A stretch of DNA of 64,000 bases from Flagellimonas chongwuensis (GTDB lineage Bacteria; Bacteroidota; Bacteroidia; Flavobacteriales; Flavobacteriaceae), in the NCBI RefSeq assembly GCF_013376415.1, contig NZ_WYET01000001.1, positions 310,001 through 374,000 on the forward strand, given 5' to 3'. The translations under genes were made by a program, and so were the position numbers. Under the pieces are notes generated by a model. That model was not told the origin of the DNA. It made no database searches and was given only the letters and a program-made list of their open reading frames with translations. Below are positions 24,741 to 31,895 of the stretch, one piece after another (position 1 is the first letter of the stretch; every line of letters begins with the position of its first letter).

Positions 24741-26744
24741 ATGGGCATATTGGATTCTAAAATTCCATCTGGGCCGTTGGCCGACAAATGGACCAAGCAT
24801 AAAAATGACATCAATCTAGTTAACCCTGCCAACAAAAGGAATATTGACATCATTGTTGTAGGTACAGGACTTGCAGGTGGTGCCGCTGCAGCTACTTTGG
24901 CCGAGTTGGGTTACAATGTAAAAACCTTCTGTTATCAAGATTCTCCACGTAGGGCACACTCCATTGCTGCCCAAGGGGGAATCAATGCAGCTAAGAACTA
25001 TCAAGGGGACGGGGATAGCAACTACCGTCTTTTCTACGATACCATAAAAGGGGGGGATTACCGCTCCCGCGAAGCCAACGTTTATCGTTTGGCCGAGGTT
25101 TCAGGTAATATCATCGACCAATGTGTGGCACAAGGTGTTCCCTTTGCCCGCGAGTATGGTGGTATGTTGGACAACCGTTCGTTTGGTGGGGTTCTCGTAT
25201 CAAGGACCTTTTATGCCAAAGGACAGACCGGTCAGCAATTATTGTTGGGTGCCTACTCTGCAATGAACCGTCAGATAAACCGTGGAAAGATTCAAGCTTT
25301 CAACCGTCATGAAATGATGGATTTGGTCTTGGTAGACGGTAAGGCAAGAGGTATCATCGCTAGGGATTTGGTAAGTGGTGAAATTGAAAGGCATAGTGCC
25401 CACGCCGTTGTTCTGGCAACCGGAGGGTACGGAAACGTATTCTTCCTTTCAACCAATGCCATGGGAAGCAATGTGATGGCCGCTTGGAGAGCGCACCGCA
25501 AAGGAGCTTTCTTCGCCAATCCATGTTTTACTCAAATCCACCCGACCTGTATTCCAGTTTCAGGTGACCATCAATCCAAATTGACGTTGATGTCGGAATC
25601 CCTTAGAAACGATGGACGAATCTGGGTCCCCAAGAAAATGGAGGATGCCATTGCCATACGGGAAGGCAAAAAGAAACCGACAGAACTGGCCGAAGAAGAC
25701 AGGGATTATTATTTGGAGAGAAGGTATCCTGCCTTTGGTAACCTTGTTCCCCGTGATGTGGCATCAAGAGCTGCCAAGGAACGATGCGATGCCGGCTTTG
25801 GCGTAAACAAAACCGGAGAAGCGGTATTCTTGGATTTCGCGTCCGCTATAGAGCGTTACGGAAAAGAAAAGGCCTTGACCTCTGGTCTTAAAGACCCAGA
25901 CAAGGCGACCATCACCAAATTGGGAGAGGAAGTTGTTGAGGCCAAATATGGCAACCTGTTCCAGATGTACGAAAAAATTGTGGACCAAAATCCATATAAG
26001 ACCCCAATGATGATTTATCCCGCTGTACACTATACCATGGGAGGTCTTTGGGTGGATTATAATCTACAGACCACAATTCCTGGTTGTTACTCTGCCGGTG
26101 AGGCCAACTTTAGCGACCACGGCGCCAACCGCTTGGGTGCTTCTGCCCTTATGCAAGGATTGGCAGACGGTTATTTTGTACTGCCTTATACCATTGGGGA
26201 TTATCTGTCAAAAGATATCAGAACCGGAAAAATACCAACCGATTCTCCAGAGTTTGACGAAGCTGAAAAACAGGTTCGCGACAGAATGGAAAAGTTGATG
26301 AGCGGTTCAGGAATCCATTCCGTGGATTATTATCACAAGAAACTGGGCAAGATCATGTGGAACAAATGTGGTATGGCTCGTAACGAAAAGGAATTGAAAG
26401 AAGCCATCAAGGAGATTTCCGACCTTAGAAAAGATTTCTGGGAGAACGTGAAAATTCCGGGAAGTATCGAATCTAAAAACCAAGAGCTGGAAAAAGCTGG
26501 ACGCGTTGCCGATTTCTTGGAGTTGGGCGAACTTTTCGCAAAAGATGCCCTACACAGAAACGAATCTTGTGGAGGCCACTTCCGTGAAGAATACCAGACC
26601 GAGGAGGGAGAAGCGCTTCGAGATGACGAAAACTTTAAATATGTGGCCGCTTGGGAATATAAGGGCGAGCCCAAGGATGCCGAATTGCACAAAGAGGATT
26701 TGGTATACGAAAACATTGAACTGAAGACAAGATCCTACAAATAA
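24741..26744 (+). CDS. sdhA: Succinate dehydrogenase / fumarate reductase flavoprotein subunit
   Basis: The 667-residue flavoprotein oxidises succinate to fumarate and feeds the respiratory chain. The dinucleotide-binding motif is [19 protein letters not shown] at about 39-57, and His73 in [11 protein letters not shown] is the likely site of covalent FAD. Substrate residues lie in the conserved [11 protein letters not shown] and [18 protein letters not shown] blocks near residues 430-475. Length and order (C-A-B) are typical for the Bacteroidetes type-B enzyme. Confidence 0.96.
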   Translation: MGILDSKIPSGPLADKWTKHKNDINLVNPANKRNIDIIVVGTGLAGGAAAATLAELGYNVKTFCYQDSPRRAHSIAAQGGINAAKNYQGDGDSNYRLFYDTIKGGDYRSREANVYRLAEVSGNIIDQCVAQGVPFAREYGGMLDNRSFGGVLVSRTFYAKGQTGQQLLLGAYSAMNRQINRGKIQAFNRHEMMDLVLVDGKARGIIARDLVSGEIERHSAHAVVLATGGYGNVFFLSTNAMGSNVMAAWRAHRKGAFFANPCFTQIHPTCIPVSGDHQSKLTLMSESLRNDGRIWVPKKMEDAIAIREGKKKPTELAEEDRDYYLERRYPAFGNLVPRDVASRAAKERCDAGFGVNKTGEAVFLDFASAIERYGKEKALTSGLKDPDKATITKLGEEVVEAKYGNLFQMYEKIVDQNPYKTPMMIYPAVHYTMGGLWVDYNLQTTIPGCYSAGEANFSDHGANRLGASALMQGLADGYFVLPYTIGDYLSKDIRTGKIPTDSPEFDEAEKQVRDRMEKLMSGSGIHSVDYYHKKLGKIMWNKCGMARNEKELKEAIKEISDLRKDFWENVKIPGSIESKNQELEKAGRVADFLELGELFAKDALHRNESCGGHFREEYQTEEGEALRDDENFKYVAAWEYKGEPKDAELHKEDLVYENIELKTRSYK

Positions 26745-26750
26745 GAAGCT

Positions 26751-27497
26751 ATGAAATTATATCTAAAAATATGGCGTCAAAAGGACGCATCCACACCAGG
26801 AAAAATAGTTGATTATACACTTGACGGTGTAGAAGGAGATATGTCTTTCTTGGAAATGTTGGATATCCTAAACGAAGAATTGGTCTCCAAAGGAGAGGAA
26901 CCCGTAGAATTTGACCACGATTGCAGGGAAGGTATCTGTGGAACATGTTCGCTTCAAATAAATGGAGAGCCCCATGGACCGGACAGATTGGTAACCACTT
27001 GTCAGCTGCACATGAGAAAGTTCAACGATGGGGATACCATTGTTATCGAACCGTTCCGAGCCACTGCATTCCCCGTTATCAAGGATTTGATCGTGGACCG
27101 TAGCGCTTTTGACCGTATACAGCAAGCTGGCGGGTATATTTCCGTGAACACCTCCGGAAATACCATCGATGCGAATTCCATTCCAATCAATAAGCATGCT
27201 GCGGACGAAGCCATGGACGCTGCTACCTGTATTGGCTGTGGAGCTTGTGTGGCCGCTTGTAAAAATGCAAGTGCCATGTTGTTCACATCTGCTAAAGTAT
27301 CGCAATTTGCCCTGTTGCCTCAAGGTCAGGTTGAAGCTACCGAGCGCGTTCAGAACATGGTCCGCCAAATGGATTTGGAAGGTTTTGGTAACTGTACCAA
27401 TACCGGAGCTTGTGAAGTGGAATGCCCAAAGGGTATCTCATTGACCAACATTGCTAGAATGAACCGTGAATATTTATCCGCTACGCTAAAAGGATAA
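26751..27497 (+). CDS. sdhB: Succinate dehydrogenase iron-sulfur subunit
   Basis: The 248-residue protein carries three Fe-S centres: the [2Fe-2S] cysteines in [12 protein letters not shown] (about 62-73), and further cysteines in [11 protein letters not shown] (about 160) and [14 protein letters not shown] (about 220) for the 4Fe and 3Fe clusters. It shuttles electrons from SdhA to the cytochrome subunit. It is the last gene of sdhCAB; a terminator follows 21 bases after the stop. Confidence 0.96.
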   Translation: MKLYLKIWRQKDASTPGKIVDYTLDGVEGDMSFLEMLDILNEELVSKGEEPVEFDHDCREGICGTCSLQINGEPHGPDRLVTTCQLHMRKFNDGDTIVIEPFRATAFPVIKDLIVDRSAFDRIQQAGGYISVNTSGNTIDANSIPINKHAADEAMDAATCIGCGACVAACKNASAMLFTSAKVSQFALLPQGQVEATERVQNMVRQMDLEGFGNCTNTGACEVECPKGISLTNIARMNREYLSATLKG

Positions 27498-27518
27498 GCA
27501 AATCATATTTCTATATAC

Positions 27519-27552
27519 AAAACCCAAATTCCAATAGGAGTTTGGGTTTTTT
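27519..27552 (+). terminator. sdh operon terminator
   Basis: AACCCAAATTCC and GGAGTTTGGGTT around the loop AATA form a strong hairpin followed by six T. Only 13 bases separate its T tract from the ATG of the vsr-like gene, so that gene either uses readthrough or a promoter inside the terminator. Confidence 0.85.
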
Positions 27553-27565
27553 GTTATCTTACGGT

Positions 27566-28054
27566 ATGCCCAAAGAATACCCAAAAGAACGCATCAAAGT
27601 CCCTCGGTTCAATGAGGAATCAGGTTTCTATACGACACCGGAGCGTTCCAAGATCATGGGAAAAATCCGTGGTAAAAACACCAAGCCAGAATTAGTCTTT
27701 AGAAAGGCGTTATGGCAATCGGGCTATAGATATCGCATCGATTACAAAAAACTCATTGGAAAGCCGGATATCGCCCTTAAAAAGTATAAGACCGTCATAT
27801 TTATTGATGGGGAATATTGGCATGGCCATAATTGGGAAGAACGAAAAGAAAAAATCAAGACCAACCGTGAATTCTGGATTCCAAAGATTGAACGTAACAT
27901 GCAACGTGATGAAGAGGTGAATCAAGCCCTAAAGGATAAAGGGTACACCGTATTCCGATTCTGGGAAACCGAGGTAAAAAAGAATCTGGATGGATGTTTG
28001 GAACAGGTACTCACCCATCTAAACGAGGTCAAAACTGCTTTTTCTCAATCTTAA
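27566..28054 (+). CDS. Vsr-like very-short-patch repair endonuclease without zinc cysteines
   Basis: The 162-residue protein aligns by eye with Vsr endonucleases, which nick 5' of T in T:G mismatches left by cytosine methylation. Catalytic positions are kept: Glu42 in KPELVF, Asp68 in GKPDIAL, and His86 in YWHGH, as well as REFWIPKIERN. The structural zinc cysteines of E. coli Vsr are replaced (Glu83, Trp90 and Thr135 stand in their places). The start at ATG 27566 is preferred over the upstream 27542 because the latter lies in the terminator. No cytosine methylase is in the window. The gene overlaps the convergent HTH-S24 gene by 26 bases. Confidence 0.85.
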   Translation: MPKEYPKERIKVPRFNEESGFYTTPERSKIMGKIRGKNTKPELVFRKALWQSGYRYRIDYKKLIGKPDIALKKYKTVIFIDGEYWHGHNWEERKEKIKTNREFWIPKIERNMQRDEEVNQALKDKGYTVFRFWETEVKKNLDGCLEQVLTHLNEVKTAFSQS

Positions 28055-28730
28055 ATACCTGTAGTACCTCTTCTAACAATAGCTCAAAATCCTGAAACTC
28101 CGGTGAAGTATTCAGGTTGTGACATTGTAAGGTCTTTTTTTCCTTGTTATACCCTGTAAGCTGCTTACAGATAATCCTATCCGCACAAACCAATATATAG
28201 GACTGGTGCCATAAGGTTTCGTTTCGGGTCAACAATTCTTTTTTGATTTCGAGTCCAAGAACATATGCTTTGTTCGGAATGGATTCAGCACTGGAATCGT
28301 TCATGGAATCACCGGATACTTCGAATATACGGTGGGGTTCTTCCGTTAAAAAATCAATGATAAAACCACCCTGAAATGGATTGCTGAAGTTGTCCTTCCG
28401 TAAATTCTCAATATATTTTTTTTGCCATTCTACCAATATCAAAGGAGCCATCACCAAATATTTACCATGCTCCAATGGGTAAAAAACACTTCCATGCTTG
28501 GTAAATGGTTGACGTTTGGTATAAGCCTCGCCCATATCGTTCACCTCGTGCATGTACAGCTCGGCAATGGTAAGGCCAAAATATTCGGCTATCTTGGTTA
28601 GATTCTTAATCGGGATGTTTGCATCCTTGCGTTCGTAGAGCTGTATGGTACGAAGACTCACGCCGATTTCCTTGCCCAATTGCGATTGACTTATATTATT
28701 TTTTCTTCGTAACTGCTTAATTATATACAT
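28029..28730 (-). CDS. HTH-XRE regulator with S24 (LexA-like) peptidase domain
   Basis: The 233-residue protein has an N-terminal helix-turn-helix (residues about 5-58, with SQSQLGKEIGVSLRTIQLYER) and a C-terminal S24 domain. The Ser/Lys pair of LexA/CI repressors appears present: Ser142 in VSGDSMND and Lys189 in RIICKQLTG, 47 residues apart. Such proteins repress their own and neighbouring genes and may self-cleave or respond to damage. Two palindromes with the core GTAA-N5-TTAC lie directly upstream (28741-28763 and 28796-28810). It could be a phage-derived repressor, but no phage genes are nearby. Confidence 0.85.
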   Translation of the reverse strand: MYIIKQLRRKNNISQSQLGKEIGVSLRTIQLYERKDANIPIKNLTKIAEYFGLTIAELYMHEVNDMGEAYTKRQPFTKHGSVFYPLEHGKYLVMAPLILVEWQKKYIENLRKDNFSNPFQGGFIIDFLTEEPHRIFEVSGDSMNDSSAESIPNKAYVLGLEIKKELLTRNETLWHQSYILVCADRIICKQLTGYNKEKKTLQCHNLNTSPEFQDFELLLEEVLQVFKIEKKQF

Positions 28731-28740
28731 TTATTTCTAT

Positions 28741-28763
28741 ATTGTGTAATATTGTTACGCAAT
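28741..28763. promoter_or_regulatory. Operator 1 (GTAA-N5-TTAC palindrome) of the HTH-S24 gene
   Basis: ATTGTGTAA (28741-28749) and TTACGCAAT (28755-28763) are complementary in eight of nine positions around the spacer TATTG. It starts 10 bases before the repressor ATG on the minus strand, an expected place for self-repression. Confidence 0.6.
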
Positions 28764-28795
28764 ATGCACTCGACGCAGCAATTTATCTAGTTTTC

Positions 28796-28810
28796 TGTAA
28801 TTGGGTTACA
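28796..28810. promoter_or_regulatory. Operator 2 (TGTAA-N5-TTACA) in the same intergenic region
   Basis: TGTAA (28796-28800) and TTACA (28806-28810) are perfectly complementary with a five-base spacer. It shares the GTAA-N5-TTAC core with operator 1. The centres are about 51 bases apart, close to five helical turns, so both could be bound on one face. It lies 61 bases before the divergent gene at 28871. Confidence 0.6.
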
Positions 28811-28870
28811 AGCCAAATATAGAAAATAGGATCTGACCCCGACATATAATTATTTAAACTTGAATTATAT

Positions 28871-29191
28871 ATGGGTTCTATAAAAGGCCTTGGGCCACTC
28901 CTTAAAACCGAACTGATCTTTAAAGATGAAGATTACGGCAAGCCGATTAGTGAAAAACTGTCTGAGACTTTACGTAGAAACACTTCTAAAAACGATTTGG
29001 CCAATATTGCCATACAGAGCAACGTAAGCTTTTCCACCATTCGTGATGTAGTATACAGAACAAATAGTCTAACAAAATTAAACGCAAAGGCAATCTCTCT
29101 GTTGATGCATGCCGCTTTTGAAAATTCCGTGGCGTATAAACTACAGGCCGAGGGGGATAATGTTTATCTGGGTGGACTACTAAATATTTAG
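28871..29191 (+). CDS. Small helix-turn-helix-like protein divergent to the HTH-S24 gene
   Basis: I do not recognise this 106-residue product by name. A central region (SKNDLANIAIQSNVSFSTIRDVVYRTNSL, in parts, about residues 38-66) has the spacing of a helix-turn-helix. It has no signal peptide or membrane segment. It is divergent from the HTH-S24 gene and shares its operators, so the two are probably co-regulated. A role as antirepressor or antitoxin is possible but unproven. Its 3' end overlaps the convergent GNAT gene by 12 bases. Confidence 0.6.
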   Translation: MGSIKGLGPLLKTELIFKDEDYGKPISEKLSETLRRNTSKNDLANIAIQSNVSFSTIRDVVYRTNSLTKLNAKAISLLMHAAFENSVAYKLQAEGDNVYLGGLLNI

Positions 29192-29695
29192 CCGGAGCAA
29201 CCAGTCGGTCTGCCTATCTGAGCCAATGAAATAAGGGTGTTCCCCAAACTTGGCAAAGCCATGCCTTTGGTAAAATTGAATGGCTTTTGGATTGTGTTCC
29301 CAAACTCCTAGCCAAATGTAGTTCTTCTTTAATGATTCTGCTTGGGTCACTATTTTCTTAAGCATCCACGAGCCGATTTTTTTACCTTGATGTTCTTTCA
29401 GCACATAAATACGTTCAATCTCCACAGAATCAGGGTCTTTTATATCAGTTTGGGCGGTTTCAATATTAAGTTTGAAATAACCCACCAGAGTCTCATCATC
29501 ATAAACAAAATGAAAAAGACTATCCTTATTTGCGAGTTCGGCGGCTAGCTTTTTATAATGGAAAGCCTCATTGATATAGGTCTGGAAATCTTCAGGGTCA
29601 TTGTCCTTTTCAAAGGCATCGGAAAAGGTGCTTTTTGATATATTTACCAAAGTATCCAAATCGGCACCCTCGCATTCCCGAAAGTGAAGCGGCAT
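29180..29695 (-). CDS. GNAT-family N-acetyltransferase
   Basis: The 171-residue protein has the acetyl-CoA-binding motif of GNAT enzymes in RIYVLKEHQGKKIGSWMLKKI (in parts, Q/R-x-x-G-x-G/S type) and the following WLGVWEHNPKAIQFYQRHGF. The family acetylates amino groups of many small molecules or proteins; the substrate cannot be told. The ATG at 29695 (MPLHFREC) is preferred to the frame start at 29743, which has non-family residues. It is convergent with the small HTH-like gene. Confidence 0.85.
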   Translation of the reverse strand: MPLHFRECEGADLDTLVNISKSTFSDAFEKDNDPEDFQTYINEAFHYKKLAAELANKDSLFHFVYDDETLVGYFKLNIETAQTDIKDPDSVEIERIYVLKEHQGKKIGSWMLKKIVTQAESLKKNYIWLGVWEHNPKAIQFYQRHGFAKFGEHPYFIGSDRQTDWLLRLNI

Positions 29696-29781
29696 ATGTG
29701 AATGGTTTGCCTTAAAATTATAGCAAAAAAAAGAGCCGAACAAGGTGTTGGCTCCAAATTTTTCAGGGGGATGTAACTGAT

Positions 29782-29985
29782 TTAAAGCATAAAAAGCTTT
29801 TTAATCAAAAGCATAAATCCTGTGAAAAAATCGTTTCGGTAAACTTGGACGTTCTCGTCCATTGTAGTCTGTGTTTTTAGGGCCATGGTCAAATCGGTTT
29901 TGGTGGTGTTAATTTGGGTAAAAATTTCGATATAACCAAATATATAATCGATGAATGGTATTCTAAAACTATTGTTGTGTAATAG
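29782..29985 (-). pseudogene. Short open frame, possible remnant of a small gene
   Basis: Between the GNAT gene and scoB a minus-strand frame is open for 68 codons from 29985 to the stop at 29782. An ATG at 29886 would give 34 residues (MALKTQTTMDENVQVYRNDF...), but the codons before it also look protein-like (IPFIDYIFGYIEIFTQINT) and lack a start codon. It may be a broken gene or a real gene with an unusual start. The remaining bases of this 276-base gap hold only small hairpins. Confidence 0.3.
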
Positions 29986-30019
29986 CTATAAAATGTTGTA
30001 AAAATGCGGTGCATATTTA

Positions 30020-30673
30020 TTAAATCCTCATTTCCGGAACGTCTCCATCCACAACCAGCCTACCTTCGGTTGCTTTCTTGATTTCCTCCACGGAAACGCC
30101 TGGTGCCCTTTCCAAAAGTTTAAATCCTTGGTCCGTTACTTCCAACACGGCAAGATTCGTCACTATTTTGGTTACACATCCTACACCAGTCAAGGGCAAC
30201 ATACATCTTTTTAAAAGTTTTGAATCGCCATCGCGGTTCGTGTGCATCATTGCTACTATGATGTTTTCCGCAGATGCTACCAAATCCATAGCGCCTCCCA
30301 TGCCCTTAACCATTTTTCCGGGAATCTTCCAATTGGCAATATCACCGTTCTCGGCCACTTCCATGGCACCTAAAATGGTTAAGTGAACATGTTGTCCACG
30401 TATCATGCCAAAACTGGTTGCAGAATCAAAGAACGAAGCGCCGGGCAATGTGGTAATGGTCTGTTTTCCTGCATTAATGATATCCGCATCCTCCTCTCCT
30501 TCAAACGGGAAAGGGCCCATGCCCAAAACGCCATTCTCACTTTGAAATTCTACACTGATATCGTCCCGCACGAAATTGGCCACTAAAGTCGGTATTCCTA
30601 TACCAAGGTTCACGTAGTATCCGTCCTTAACTTCTTTTGCTATACGCTTTGCTATTCCGTTTTTATCCAACAT
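30020..30673 (-). CDS. scoB: Succinyl-CoA:3-ketoacid CoA-transferase subunit B
   Basis: This 217-residue subunit of the CoA-transferase moves CoA between succinyl-CoA and acetoacetate. The catalytic glutamate lies in the SENGVLGMGPFP block at about residues 45-56, which is the family EXG motif, and the length is typical. It is followed upstream on the transcript by a four-helix-bundle gene (30711-31073) that separates it from scoA. Confidence 0.93.
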   Translation of the reverse strand: MLDKNGIAKRIAKEVKDGYYVNLGIGIPTLVANFVRDDISVEFQSENGVLGMGPFPFEGEEDADIINAGKQTITTLPGASFFDSATSFGMIRGQHVHLTILGAMEVAENGDIANWKIPGKMVKGMGGAMDLVASAENIIVAMMHTNRDGDSKLLKRCMLPLTGVGCVTKIVTNLAVLEVTDQGFKLLERAPGVSVEEIKKATEGRLVVDGDVPEMRI

Positions 30674-30710
30674 ATAAATAATGTTCTAATTCTATTAATG
30701 GAGCAATGAA

Positions 30711-31073
30711 TCAATTGTGCTTCTTAAGATTCCTCTTGCTCGTACTTATAATTTTGTACATAATCAATCCCAACTCGTTGACATTTTCCTTTAAACTAGT
30801 TTCAAAAGGATAACTTTCCGCTCTTTCACAAAGGGTCAACCAATATTTTACTTCTTCCAATTCTTTCAGGGCTATTTTCACCTTATGGATAAAGTCCGCT
30901 CTACTTTCTGCATTCTGCGCCTCATGGATATTTGCTCCAATACTGGTGCCAGTTTTTAATAACTGATTGGCAACAACGTATTTTTTTCTATTTTCCAGAA
31001 CTTCACAAAAATCAATTATCATCAAGGCAAAATCAACGGATTTGGTAACGATGATATTTTCCCTTTTAACCAT
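30711..31073 (-). CDS. Four-helix-bundle protein of the 23S rRNA intervening-sequence (S23) family
   Basis: The 120-residue protein is recognised as the S23/four-helix-bundle family: TKSVDFALMIIDFCEVL, the GTSIGANIHEAQNAESRADFIHKVKIALKE block and the closing LGLIMYKIISTSKR are diagnostic. The family is also found inside rRNA intervening sequences and as free genes in Bacteroidetes; its function is unknown. Here it lies inside the scoAB operon, 11 bases from scoA and 37 from scoB. A 60-base row near 30781 is about 35% GC, lower than the sco genes, which suggests insertion. Confidence 0.88.
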   Translation of the reverse strand: MVKRENIIVTKSVDFALMIIDFCEVLENRKKYVVANQLLKTGTSIGANIHEAQNAESRADFIHKVKIALKELEEVKYWLTLCERAESYPFETSLKENVNELGLIMYKIISTSKRNLKKHN

Positions 31074-31084
31074 TAGTTCATTTA

Positions 31085-31792
31085 TTACATTGATTCCATT
31101 TTTCGCACTGTTCGTTGCTCAATTCTCTTCTCATATTTCCGGCCTTGGAAAATACGCTGTACAAATATTCCGGGAATGTGAATCTGATTAGGGTCCAGAC
31201 TTCCTGCCGGAAGTAGTTCTTCTACCTCGGCCACGGTAATTGTAGCCGCACCACACATGCAAGGATTAAAATTACGCGCTGTCCCTTTAAAGATGAGATT
31301 GCCTGCCTCATCTCCTTTCCAAGCTTTGACAAAAGCGAAATCTGCTTTAAATGCGGGCTCCAAAACATACATTTTACCATCGAACTCCCTAGTTTCTTTG
31401 CCTTCGGCCACTTCAGTTCCGTAACCGGCTGGGGTGTAAAATGCAGGGAAACCCGCTTGGGCTGCCCTACACTTCTCTGCAAGCGTTCCTTGAGGTGTGA
31501 GTTCCACTTCTAGCTCCCCACTGAGCATTTGACGTTCAAACTCGTCATTTTCGCCCACATAGGAGGATATCATTTTTTTGATTTGATGTTTTTGTAACAG
31601 CAGTCCAAGTCCAAAATCGTCCACTCCGGCATTGTTGGATATGCAAGTGATGTCTTTAATGCCCAATCGCACGAGTTCGTCTATGGCGTTCTCTGGTATT
31701 CCACATAGGCCAAACCCACCCAACATGAACGTCATTCCGTCTTCTACTCCCTTCAAGGCATCGGATACATTGGCAACTTTTTTATTGATCAT
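31085..31792 (-). CDS. scoA: Succinyl-CoA:3-ketoacid CoA-transferase subunit A
   Basis: The 235-residue subunit A has the family start with [22 protein letters not shown] and the [29 protein letters not shown] block that binds CoA. It forms the enzyme with subunit B in ketone-body use. The two subunits are separate genes split by the four-helix-bundle gene, unlike the usual directly adjacent order. Confidence 0.93.
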   Translation of the reverse strand: MINKKVANVSDALKGVEDGMTFMLGGFGLCGIPENAIDELVRLGIKDITCISNNAGVDDFGLGLLLQKHQIKKMISSYVGENDEFERQMLSGELEVELTPQGTLAEKCRAAQAGFPAFYTPAGYGTEVAEGKETREFDGKMYVLEPAFKADFAFVKAWKGDEAGNLIFKGTARNFNPCMCGAATITVAEVEELLPAGSLDPNQIHIPGIFVQRIFQGRKYEKRIEQRTVRKMESM

Positions 31793-31828
31793 AGCATTCG
31801 TATTAATATTCCCTGAAATTACGATTTA

Positions 31829-31875
31829 AATAAAAAAGCCCCAAGCAAATTAAGATATGCTTGGAGCTTTATTTT
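31829..31875 (-). terminator. Terminator downstream of the PBP1A gene
   Basis: On the minus strand AAGCTCCAAGCA and TGCTTGGGGCTT form a long hairpin around the loop TATCTTAATT and are followed by a T tract. It lies just after the PBP1A stop codon at 31896 and before the scoA gene. Confidence 0.85.
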
Positions 31876-31895
31876 ATCAAAACGGATTGGACGGA

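Noticed and set aside
29725-29760. Hairpin GAGCC...GGCTC upstream of the GNAT gene
   Set aside because: It has a five-base stem with a long loop and no matching gene end on the plus strand, so it was not called a terminator.
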